Below, piece after piece: positions 20,674-31,745 of a stretch of DNA of 64,000 nucleotides (position 1 is the stretch's first letter; each line of letters starts with the position of its first letter). The notes below the pieces were generated by a model. It was not told the origin of the DNA. It saw only the letters and a list, made by a program, of their open reading frames with translations, and searched no databases. Origin of the DNA: Drosophila pseudoobscura (lineage: Eukaryota > Arthropoda > Insecta > Diptera > Drosophilidae); assembly GCF_009870125.1 (NCBI RefSeq), contig NC_046683.1, forward strand, positions 15,261,001 to 15,325,000. Reading direction: 5' to 3'. The translations under genes and the position numbers were made by a program.

Positions 20674-22416
20674 TTATCCAGTGATTGAATTCGCATTTGC
20701 ATTGGCTGCTGCTGCTGCCGCCGCCGACAGTGTCTTCTGGCCCTCCTCCGCCGGCGAGGGTGTGGCATCGCGACGGGGCGGCATCCGCTCGTTGACGGCA
20801 TCGAGGCCCTTGGCCTCCGCGAACGAGGTAATCTTGTGGTTGGGCGAGAAGCCCTGCATGGCATTCTTGAGCGACTGCTTGCCACCGGAGAGGGCGCCGA
20901 GGGGCAGGGCGCCCGTCGGCGTCAGGCCCTTCAGCTGGAGGACACTCTCGGACTCCTCGCGCAGCACGGAGAAGACGCGCGCCATCTTGCCAATGGCCCG
21001 GATCTTGTTGCGTATGACCTCCTTGCGCGCCGCCGCCTCGTCGTCCGAGAGCGGCTCCTCGCTCTCCTCGGTCATCAGCTCGTCGTCGGAGCAGATGTTC
21101 AGCACGTTCACCAGCATCTCGGTGACCTTCTCGCCCACGAAGGGCAGCGACCAGGTGAACACGTCCATGAAGTTGGGAAGCCAGTAGGGGTGCGGCGAGC
21201 AGTTGAACTGCCGGATGTTCATCACGTTGTTCTCGTACTTCAGCACCGCCGCCTTGTTGTTGTACACATCGAGATAGTTGGGCGCCGAGAAGATGGTGAT
21301 CAGCGAGGGGAAACCGGTGGTCTGGCTCTTGCGGTACATGCGGTAGCCGGCGTCCTGCGCCTCGTGCGCCCGGATGATCGACAGCAGATTGTTGTTCTGC
21401 AGGAAGTCGCAGCAGGCGGCATAGCTGTAGAAGTACGAACAGCCCCGCACCGAGTTGTGCGTGTAGAAGTCCGAGTTCTTCTCGTTGCCGAAGTCCTCCA
21501 GCGGATCGGACCACAGCAGGTCACACATGGGGCCGAAGGCGGGTGGCTCCTTGAAGCGGTCGAGCCGCCGTATGTCCTCCAGCTCGTGTATCTCCGGCGA
21601 CAGGCCGCCGTGCACGCACAGGAACTGTTGGTTCATTAGCGCCGCCAGCGGCAGGCAGTCGAACGCGTCCATGCACGCGTCGTACACGCGCTCCGAGTAC
21701 TTGATCTTGCACTCCTGCTTGAAGGTGAAGTACTCGGTCAGGTGCCGGCACTCGTGGTTGCCGCGCAACAGGAACAGCGTCTGCGGATAGGTGATCTTCA
21801 GCGACCACAGATACAGCACGCACTCGATGCTGAAGTAGCCTCGGTCCACGTAGTCGCCCAGGAAGAGATACTTTGTAGTGGCCGGCGAACCGCCGATCTC
21901 GAACAGCTTCATCAGGTCGTAGAACTGGCCGTGTATGTCCCCACAGACCGTCACCGGCGCCTCGATGTCGATCATTGTCTTCTCCTGGCGCAGCAGCGTG
22001 GCCCCGTCCTGGATGATCCGCAGCGCGGCGCTCTCCTCGATGCGTCCCTCCAGTATGAAGTGCTGCTTAAGTACATCGTGCTGTGGTTTTCCGGTCCGTG
22101 GATCGAACACGTCCGCGCAGGTGAGTTTGCGGCTTGGCGGAAACGGTACGCTATCGATCACACGCTCCTTGGTCGATATTGTGCTCCGTTTTGTGGGGCT
22201 CTGTGGTGCGCCTCCGTTGCCGCCGCCAGCTGTCGCTGCTGGCGATGCTGTGGAGGCTGCTGTGGCGGCTGCTGCCGTCCCCGTCGTCGCCGAGGCATTC
22301 TTGTTGTCGTGTGTGTTGTTTGCGTTGTTCGCCTTTTGATTTTGCTGCTGTTGCTGCTGGGCCGCCGCTGGCGACTGCGACTGGCTGCTGTTGCTCTGGG
22401 CCGCTGGCGAAGACAT
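20674..22416 (-). CDS. CanA-14F/Pp2B-14D: Calcineurin A catalytic subunit, right paralogue (copy B)
   Basis: A single-exon 580-aa frame from the ATG at 22416. It is the same enzyme family as copy A and encodes the catalytic, calcineurin B-binding, calmodulin-binding and autoinhibitory regions in the same order, with GDIHGQ at 159-164. The N-terminal 80 residues are Gln/Asn/Ala-rich and unrelated to those of copy A. The last 30 residues ([19 protein letters not shown], then Asn/Ala repeats) also differ. From 20768 to 21876 the DNA matches copy A (10900-12008) with only two mismatches that I can find, both silent. Upstream of that the genes diverge quickly, including Ile for Val in LFEIGG. Tandem head-to-tail arrangement on the minus strand, copy B upstream. 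Lack of coding introns in both suggests an intronless ancestor. Confidence 0.96.
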   Translation of the reverse strand: MSSPAAQSNSSQSQSPAAAQQQQQQNQKANNANNTHDNKNASATTGTAAAATAASTASPAATAGGGNGGAPQSPTKRSTISTKERVIDSVPFPPSRKLTCADVFDPRTGKPQHDVLKQHFILEGRIEESAALRIIQDGATLLRQEKTMIDIEAPVTVCGDIHGQFYDLMKLFEIGGSPATTKYLFLGDYVDRGYFSIECVLYLWSLKITYPQTLFLLRGNHECRHLTEYFTFKQECKIKYSERVYDACMDAFDCLPLAALMNQQFLCVHGGLSPEIHELEDIRRLDRFKEPPAFGPMCDLLWSDPLEDFGNEKNSDFYTHNSVRGCSYFYSYAACCDFLQNNNLLSIIRAHEAQDAGYRMYRKSQTTGFPSLITIFSAPNYLDVYNNKAAVLKYENNVMNIRQFNCSPHPYWLPNFMDVFTWSLPFVGEKVTEMLVNVLNICSDDELMTEESEEPLSDDEAAARKEVIRNKIRAIGKMARVFSVLREESESVLQLKGLTPTGALPLGALSGGKQSLKNAMQGFSPNHKITSFAEAKGLDAVNERMPPRRDATPSPAEEGQKTLSAAAAAAANANANSITG

Positions 22417-22662
22417 GTTGGACTTGGGTCACAGAGGCGCGCACCGCCGCTCCACCTCCGCCACAAGATCTGATGCTACGCTGCTCCTCCTGCTCAAAAA
22501 CGCCTGCTCCTGCTTCTGCTCCTGGCTATGTCTTGTTCCTGTCCCTGTTTCGTATGCTCCTCCTACAGCTCTTACTGTGGGGCTGGTTGGTGGCCGAATG
22601 ATGATCAGTCAGCAAGTGGCTTCTGGCTTCTGGGTTTTTGGCTGCTAGCGTATTCTGCCTGC
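22417..22662 (-). other. 5' UTR exon segment of copy B with upstream splice acceptor
   Basis: Upstream of the copy B ATG the minus strand carries a strong acceptor, CCCATTGCTTTTGCAG, with AG ending at 22663, preceded by a pyrimidine-rich tract. So the message probably has a 5' UTR intron, and this 246-bp stretch is the untranslated start of the coding exon. The upstream exon could not be located. Confidence 0.5.
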
Positions 22663-24600
22663 CTGCAAAAGCAATGGGAAAAGAAAGGCAAACGGATACC
22701 ATTAGCATTTATATTTATACAATATCATATATTTATGCTTCTCTGCCGTGGATGTGCCTGTGCCTGTGCATGTGCATGTACGTGGCATTACATGGCTTTT
22801 ATTAATAATAAATTTGTGTGCCCCGACCCGCTGCCACTGTGCACCCTACCTGCCTGCCTGCTGCTGCACGTACCGTCCGTTCTCGTATGTTCTCCTACCC
22901 ATCAGAGCAGTGCATCAATTTCAGAAACAAAAGGCAACAATGATGTTCAATGGCAGTTCAAATTTCGCATAAGCGAACAGTACTCTCTTCAGTTCTTGTT
23001 AAACATCTCTTCAAAAGGTTAACAAAGGGCTAACCACTGTAACCAGGAATACTAAGGATACATAATGAATGACCTAATGAATGATCATCATCATGTCTTA
23101 AGAAAAGAGTTTTTTTCCATCTGAAATAGCAATGAAAACACTTTACCATCGGTGCAACTGAGAACAAAATTTAGTTGAACTAACGAGTGGATATCAACGA
23201 GTGCACACGCTGCGTTTCTCTATGCCAGCGTCCATTCTTCACGTACGATTCACCCTATTTCCGTATGATCTCGGTCAACTGATGCCTCTTTTTGTTAGCC
23301 CTTGATTAATTGCACCCGTTTCACAATAAACTGTTGAAACAGGAGCATTCTTATTGCTACCACTGGCTGTCACTTCTTCTCAATGCACGAATGCAAATAT
23401 GTGCACAGAATTTAGAAAAATAGTCAACGCCATCCGAATAAATATAGCGCGATGGCTAACAATCACGGCGGCGCGTTGTTGCGTTGACTTTAAACAGGCC
23501 CAACGAGGACTAGCGCTAAAAGACAGACAGACATACGGCCAGAAACAAGAGAGAGAGAGAGAGGGAGCGAGACCGACAAAAAAAAGGCTAGAGATGGCTG
23601 GGGGCATGGAGTTAACCACGGATGTTCTAAATTGTCGTATTCACTGGCAAATCAATCTGATATTCTGGTATCATATTATTTGCCGAGCTAATTGGATGGG
23701 CCTAAGTGGGCGAGAATTTGAACAGTCATATTGGAGTACTCCCATGAGACAAAAAACCAGGCCAGGTGGCTTTATTCTCCGATTCAACAAAAAAGTGCCC
23801 GTCATACGTGGATTTGCATAATTATTCGCGAATAAAGATTGAATGAGGGCCCATTTTGAACCAGGTAAAATCAGATTAAGTTTAAGTACAGTTTCGTTAG
23901 TTCTCGTGTCGTTCCGTGTCGACACGGCCGAAGTCCATCGCTAGCGATAGACAGACAGACAGACAGGACGTGCAGGTTTGCCTCCCTGCTGCTATTCTGC
24001 GCTTGACGCATTGACTGACAACTGTACACAACAGAAACCGAAACAAATGCATGCCAATAAAGAGTGGCGCGGCATTCCAGTGGGACAGAGGCATACCACA
24101 CGTGCGTTCCGATACTCCAGGCAGGCTCCTCCTCCACCTCCTCCTCGTCCCACTCTCGCCCTCCTGTGCGGCGGCCACGTTTCGCAACAGTAAATTAAAG
24201 TCAGCTGTCGTTTGGCGTCTCACTCTCACGCAAATTCATCACCGAACGCGGACGCGGACCGAGGCGATTGAATGTGAATGGGAATTTGACTGGAAATGGA
24301 TGGGCGTGCCTGTGTATAAGTACTCGAGTGTAATCCTAATGTGGCGGGTGGGTGCTGGTGGACAATAATTAATAATGCACTTGTTCATTTAGCATGCACA
24401 AAATATCGCCAGAAAAGGGGTAGACACATCAATTTCTACGGAACTGGAACATTTAAAAATTATTTATTAGATTTACTTCACAAATGTATGCTTCAAAAAT
24501 TGGTTACTTTCAAACGGAATGGGAAATGTAAAGAAATTCCACTACATATGCTCTAATACAGCTAATTTCATACACCCAAACAGCTTAAAACGTACAGTCA
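22663..24600. other. 5' flank of calcineurin A copy B
   Basis: No gene recognised. The sequence is mixed in composition, with TGCCTG/CATG repeats (22745-22790) and AG-rich tracts (23550-23575). It may contain the 5' non-coding exon and promoter of copy B, but I see no motif 1 or DRE here. Confidence 0.35.
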
Positions 24601-24960
24601 CACAGCTTATTGTGTGCAGTCACAGCTTATTCTGTGCAGTCACAGCTTATTGTATGCAGTCACAGCTTATTATATGCAGTCACAGCTTATTATATGCAGT
24701 CACAGCTTATTGTATGCAGTCACAGCTTAATATGTGCAGTCACAGCTTATTATATGCAGTCACAGCTTAATGTGTGAAGTCACAGCTTATTGTATGCAGT
24801 TACAGCTTATTACATGCAGTCACAGCTCATTGTATGCAGTCACAGCTTATTATATGCAGTCACAGCTTAATGTGTGCAGTCACAGCTTATTGTGCGCAGT
24901 CACAGCTCATTGTATGCAGTCACAGCTCATTGTATGCAGTCACAGCTTATTATATGCAGT
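24601..24960. repeat. minisatellite, 18 copies of a 20-bp unit
   Basis: Eighteen consecutive units of CACAGCTTATTGTATGCAGT in exact 20-bp register, with point variants (TGTGTG, TATATG, CTCATTG, CTTAATG) but no length changes. A partial unit flanks each side. Because 20 is not a multiple of 3, reading frames cycle and code a 20-residue repeat (AVTAYCMQSQLIICSHSLLY-like) that is open through long stretches; I regard this coding as accidental. Confidence 0.95.
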
Positions 24961-27383
24961 CACAGCTAATTCGAAACACCCATTTGGATGCCATTTGGTG
25001 CGACTGCAGACTGGAATGAAAGCGCGTGCCGGGATTTTTTTCCTTGGTCCCAAAATGGTCCACCCCTAGGTACCTCTCCTTATTTATTAGCAATAATTTG
25101 AAAAACCTTCCGAAACCTCCAGCTCGGAAAAGCGGAAGCATTTCCATGGCCTTGAACCAAAATATTGAACAGAGTTTCTACGCCGAATAGAAGTCGCAAA
25201 ATTTGTAGAAAAAATATTGAGATAAAACAATTAAATATAGACTATTCCAATATGGTTTCACATTTATTGACACACATGTGTTTGCTTGTTGGCAGAAAGT
25301 TAGCCGTTACTCTGGTTAAATTTACATTTATTTTGGAGTTCTGTGCTTAAACAAGAAACAAAACTAACAAAAATATGAAAAATATTTGAATTAAACCTTA
25401 CTGTAAATTTACAAAAGTTACACGCCCACACACGGTTGAGAACACACATTTACCAACCATATAACTCGTAGCTCATCCTTAACTTTTTACTTTGAAGGGT
25501 AGAAAATAATTTAGGTCTTCATTTACTATAAATCAAAAATATTATTGCATTTTTTGTAGATATCATAACGTATCAATTAAATACGATTTTGTTTCAATGA
25601 ATAATGAATGAATAATGCCACTTCCCGCCCAGAGAGCTGTGGGTCCAACGTCATGCTACCCGCGCGCATTATCAACAGTCTTGTGACGTTTCGAAAGTTT
25701 CTAATTCCGATTTGATATGTTTACACGTGTGTGTACGCGTGTGAGTGTGCCGATTTTTTAATTATTAAACAAGTTTCCGAGGCGAAGAGAAAACAACATT
25801 TTATCACTGCCTGTATCTGTATCTCGGCCCCTACCCTTCCTTCCTGCCTGACTAAGCGGCTAATTTTCATGCATATATTCGCATTTTTCTGCTCATTGTT
25901 CAGTTTTTATGGCTTTGGCGCATATTTTTGCGTTTACACGATCGCACAAATACACATTAAGTACATTTTCGGCATTCCGTTTGTACGTGTCGTCGCCATG
26001 CTCTTCTCTGAACCATACCCCACTACAAATACTGTGCGCTAGGTGGGATAAACCGAGTTGGGGGCATACCCTGTACACTAATTCAGAAAAGAAAAGAAAA
26101 GAAAGTGATCTCTAGACATTGGTCATACAAGTTATTTGAATCGCATATAAAGGATGTTTTAATACTACCCAATATCTAATATCATACACAGAGAGCTGTC
26201 CCTCGACCTGTCACATACTCGTACGATATATGTACTTCTTCTTGTACTCTACGAGTGGTACGGTATATAAAACGAGGAAAAGACACGCCAGCCAGTCAGC
26301 CGGCCAACCAGACTGCCAGACAGCAGCAACAGCAGGCACAGAACCTTTGTTTACCTTTGGAGAGTCTGTGCTGCTCTGTGCTGTGTGGTGCCGCCTGCCG
26401 CCTTTCGAACAGACACACACGCACCAGCTTAGAGGAAAATATGGTAATTAAAAAGCAATTATGCAAACGATATTCTCTTTGTGAAAATATTTTCGGCATA
26501 ATCAAAGGTAACGAACGGAAAGGCCCGAACGAAGTTTGCTGCACTCAGGCCCGTGGTCGTCTGGGGCATCCAGGGGGGAGGTCGTCCTCAATGTGCTCGT
26601 ACGTGAATGTGCATGCAGGAAGCCAGGTTAAAAGCAGCTCACATGTCAGACTAATTAGATAAGCGGCACTTGGTATTAAATCTCTCGAGTATAATAATGT
26701 GCAACGAAACGACCGACCAAACTGAAATGCTAATTTAATTGTGCCAAAAGTTGTCTGGGTCCGTAGCATCACATACTCGTTAGCAGCAACGGCAAACCGG
26801 CCACGGGCAACACAGCCAACAATGACAGCTACTGGTGCTGCCAGTGCTGCCCAACAGCCGACACCACACCAGACTGCCAGTGCTGCCCAATAAGCTGGAC
26901 TTTATATAGCTTGATAGCTAACAAAAACACCCACATGATTAGGATAATCTTGCCAATGTTTAGCGATTTTTGTGTACTTTCTAAAACATACATATATTCT
27001 TTCATTGTCCTGTCGATCGACTGCAATCACAGAAGCATGGATCCAAGACTTTCGCACTGTTTCACTTCACGACTTCTCCTAAACAGAGTTTCTGGCTTTT
27101 ATCCTAAAATCTCTTGTTACTCCATAGTAATAGATAGCCAGTTTTTGGATTTAACGTGGCTAAATCGTCTGACCTACTGCCACTTGTCCACACAACAGCC
27201 ACAACTACGGCTATTTCTCCTCGCTCCCGGCTTCTAAAATTAGCATAGGAGAATATCCACTCACTCACACGTTAGGTGGTTCGGTTGTGGGGAGGGTGGG
27301 CTCTGGTTTGGGGCATTAATAATATAGGATTCTGTAATCGGCGAGTACCGAGCGGCTGGCTGCCGAGTGCCTGTTGGGGGTTG

Positions 27384-27394
27384 CGGTCACACTA
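27384..27394 (+). promoter_or_regulatory. orphan Ohler motif 1 (M1BP-type) site
   Basis: CGGTCACACTA matches YGGTCACACTR exactly in plus orientation. It sits in the gene-poor region with no recognised coding start downstream. Confidence 0.35.
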
Positions 27395-30300
27395 ATCGAC
27401 CATTTGACGCATCAAATTGAACGGACGCAAGCGTTCTAATGGACATGCATTGACAGTTGCAACAAATCTGCCCCATAGTTATTAACCTCAATTTTAATGC
27501 AAATAAAAACCGTCTGACCACGTAAACAAATGTACACACACTCACACACGGTCACAGAATAGACACGGAGAGCACACATGTTTTCCAATTGCAATTGCAA
27601 TTGCAATTTGTGCTAATGTGTGCACGAGTACTCGCACATGCCCGCTCCAGTGTGGCTCATTTATATTGATGAGCGTTCAGTTCAGCATTTTAATACAAGC
27701 GACTTGCTTAATTGATTGGAATAGTATTTATGTACGTACATGTGTGGATTCATTCGACGATTATCTGTTGTTTCTCAAATTCAACATTTTATCGTTCTCT
27801 CACGTTAGTTATCTAGCACATTTCGTGCTATTTTGCTACTAAGAGACGCCTGGCAATAGCTCAAAGGAACGCAACTGTACTTTGTCTCCATATTGTAAGG
27901 AGCGCAACTGTAGTTTGTCGCCATAATCCAACATTCATTGAGGACTGTACAAAGATAGACTGTACAAAGTGTCTATTCTTGAAGTTTATTCGCTTCAAAT
28001 ATTTTGATTATTTCGTACAAGTATTTGTTTTTACTAAGAAACACAACTGTACTTTGCAGCTATATTTTATTTTGTTATATAGCAGAGGCGAATCTGTCTC
28101 TCTCTCATCTGGAACTACACCTGTGCTGTATTTACGTTAAGGCCTGAGCATCCCTTCATTAATTAGATGACTGCCACACTCTATTCTTGAAGTAACTCAA
28201 AGGCAGTGAGTGCTTCCCAGTGGGTAACATTGAAATGGTGGGCTGTCATTGAATCGATTCAGCGAGCATATAACTTATAGATCAGACAGTACACACATCT
28301 TTTCTTTGTACACTCCACTCAATCGATTATATGTAGACACGTACATATACAAGCCCCCAACAATTGGGGTCTCTTGGCACGGCTTTCAGTGAAAAAACGA
28401 TTTGTTCAACCTATTAATTTGGCATTTAATAGCCTCACTTGGCCTCACTTATCGACGTACAGGTTCTGTACAGATGTCAGTCGGTTTGAAACGGTCCTAA
28501 AATCATGTACCACATTTCCTCGAATTCGTTTACTTTGTGTACATGTTATTTGGTGGCTTTAGATCTCTATAGAGATTATCTGTCAGGAACTCCTGTCATC
28601 GAGTAGAGCCATATGATAGTATCTGCTGAAAATTGTTACGATTCAAAATTTTGTACAGCCCAAAGGAAAGAAAAGCAATTTCTTCCGCTCTCCCACTCTC
28701 TGACAGTTCTCAATAGTTTGGAGGAGAGGGGCTTCCAATAGTCTGAATGTTCATTTTTGCCTGTTGTTTTTCTATTTTTCATTGTTATTTTTTTTTCTGT
28801 TTTTGTTTTGTGTGTGCTTTTTTCTTTGTTTTGTTTTCTTCCAATAGCTTTGACACGGTTGTGGTTAGGCGGGGTTTATGGTTTACGGTTTACGGGTTCT
28901 GTTCATACCATGCGGTACCCATGTGTGCGCACATATTTTAAAATTTAAATTGTATTCCATTCCAGCTAAATCCATAAATATTTTGTGCCGTGTTCTGGAC
29001 CCCACCAAGTCAGGCAAATATATTCAATGTTTATCCAACAATTGTAGCACATGGCACATGGCATATGCATTTTTCTTGCATTTTTCAGGCTCCAATTGTT
29101 TGTATCCAGAGCAGAGCACAGTCTTATGTGTATCGATCGATATATGTATGCATGTATGCACATACATATGTCTGTGGCATCTTGTGGTCGAGGCGGACTG
29201 GCGAACTTAATTAAAAAATATCTGCAAATATTTATTCTTAAATGCAAAAGCAAATCAAAAGAACAGGGACAACAGGGCACACGAGTGGTTGCGGATGCGG
29301 ATGTGGTTGTGGATGTGGCTGTGGCTGTGGATGTGCAGGTTGAGGTTGAGGTGGTGTACTGGCACACAACCGAAAGGCCTCTTTAATTAAAGTGCGCAAC
29401 GTTTATTTGTTTTAAACTATTTGCGAAATGTGGCAAAACTAATTAAAAAGTGTGTCGAATGTCGAATGTCGGCGGCAATGCCAATGGCAAGAAACAAAAG
29501 AACCAAGAACATTCAATAGCAGTGTGCCACTCTCTGCCTAGCAGCTGTTTTTGTTTGTTTGTTTGTTCAGGTGTTTACTTTGCCAGTTCTCTTCTGTTCC
29601 GTTCCGTTACTGTTGCTGCTGCTTAAAAGCAGGCAAGACCGAAACTTGGGGCACCCTTTCCGCGTCATGCGACAGCGCTCCTCGGTTGGTTGCGCGCGAA
29701 AAATCGTTCCCAGTAGTCGTCATTGAAGATTGTAGACATATTCCTATGGCAAGTACAAATTAATCTATGCAAAGTGTATGGGCCACAAGACCCAACACTT
29801 GTTGTTTGCATTTATGTGGCAAAGGAACTGGCTTGTGTGTGTGTGTGTGTGTGTGCATAGCATTATGTAAAGTTGAAGCAACAGGAGAAATAATATTTAG
29901 ATTCGATTTGCATGACACATGGCACAAACGGCAACAGCAACAGCAACAGCAATGGTACATTGACACGCGGCACGACTGGGGCACACACGCACGCGACCCA
30001 CGGCTGGCTGGTGGCACGCGGCCTGGTATACTGGTGTCCTCGTGACAGTAGCAGCAGCAGCATCTGAGTGCTGTTGCATACGGGCGGGCGGACACTCTTT
30101 CTCTACTTCGTCATCCTGCCTTGCCTGTCATCCACAGGCAAGGCAATCCTCTCCTCGTGTGTTGTATTTATTTTGCATTTGCATAATTCCGCTTTCATAC
30201 GTACAAAATGGCTTAACAATTGTTCTTATTCATGTTTTTATGTAAGCATTTATTTTTTTATATTTTATTGTGTGTGTGTGGGTCTTTGTTCTGCTCTTTG

Positions 30301-31594
30301 GGGCAGCGCAGGGCATGCGAATCGGTTTGGAAATGCTAAATTATTCAGCAAAAACTGGCAGCTTTTGTCGGCCGCCCTGGATGCGACCGCGTCAAAACGT
30401 CACAGTGTTGAAAGAAGTCTAATTTAAACAAGAAAGATTACTATATATGTATGTATGCATAAGGTTGCATACAAAAAGCTCGGCTCGTTTTTCCTTTCTT
30501 TGGTAATCCGATGGCGATGAAATCTCTCCAACCAACTCCGTCCAGTATATGTGCCACAATTACGTGTTTAACCTTTGGGAAAGGTCTTCTTGTACTCCCA
30601 ATTGTATCTCAGAATTCCTTTATTCCTGCATAGCAATTATCCAGATTACTTTTTCTTTAAGATATTCTTTGCATAAATATCCTTTTGAGGCATTTCTAGG
30701 CTTCCCAATAGAACAAGTAAGAAAGCATGGAATTTAAGGAAACCAATTGCCTTTGCATTCCTTTACGGCCTTGCCCCGACCTGGCATGGGTCAATAAGGT
30801 CCTGCCAACGTTTCTGGTTGACGGATTTGCAGTTGCCACAATGCCCTCGACATTCCTCCATAAGATCTCGAAGAGAATTTGATCTTTCGTGAGTGTTTCG
30901 CCTCATTAGCCTGTTGAGAGATCCTTTTGAGAAGCGTTTTTCAACTGGAACATGAATGTAATGTATTAAATTCATGGTGCTACCCCTTTGTTGTTTTGAT
31001 AATCGGGTTCCCTGCACTGCAAATGTCTCTCGCGATAGAGCGCCTTTGGCCTGGGTCCTGCGGAGGGGTGCCTTGCGGCGGATCGTGTTGTTGCGTGTCG
31101 AGGAGTATTCGGGGTGCTCGTCGCTCGTCGTTTTCTTGCCAATTAATTATAATAATTAAGTTCGAAATGCGTTGCGACTAAGCAACAGTAAAAGCAACAA
31201 CAGCCACAACGAGAAAGGGGGGGGAATCGAAAGAAATGGAGGCAAAAATACGAGCTCCTCTACACGCAAACGCATTTAACGGGCCTGAAGCCAATTTACC
31301 GGGCGGGCAATCCTTTTGACGTTGCTTTATGGATGGACAAAACAAAAAAATTCGGATAGAAATGTTTGCACAGGAAGAAAAAAATAAAAGCCTCCTTGCT
31401 CTGAAACGGTGTGTACACACTCGCATGGACACACCAATATTCAAAGCAATTGCTGTTCGCGTTGCGCATTCAACGATGATGATGATGTGGTATCATTCTG
31501 TTGGCTGCCAGTCACAGTCAGAACATAAAAGGATACCGACCAAACGATACCCACAAGTACAAGCCGAAAAATTGATCATTTATCGGTGATTTCT

Positions 31595-31745
31595 ATACCC
31601 GATATAGGGGTGTAAGACCCCGAAGGACCGTAGAAAGTAGGTATAGCCATGTCTGGATGAGCGCCTAGATCTCAGAGACTACACAAGCTAGATCGCCAAA
31701 TCTGGTTTAGATCGGATCACTATTATTCGTTATTCGCTTCCCTTT
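31595..31745 (+). mobile_element. DINE/ISY-like Helitron relic
   Basis: TATACCCGATATAGG, GGTATAGCCATGTC, TGAGCGCCTAGATCTCAGAG, then AAGCTAGATCGCCAAAT and TAGATCGGATCACTATTATT. This phrase order is typical of the non-autonomous Helitron-like elements (DINE-1/ISY type) of Drosophila, recalled from family knowledge. Short fragment without ends or coding. Confidence 0.6.

Noticed and set aside
24601-24960. CRISPR array
   Set aside because: The 20-bp units abut each other without spacers and the genome is eukaryotic.
24519-25069. Open frames through the minisatellite as a repeat protein
   Set aside because: The 20-bp unit is open in all plus frames by its own sequence; no start context, splice sites or flanking gene.
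30763-31017. 84-codon minus-strand frame with Cys/Arg residues
   Set aside because: Composition slightly better than neighbours, but no domain, promoter or splice context; not reported as a gene.
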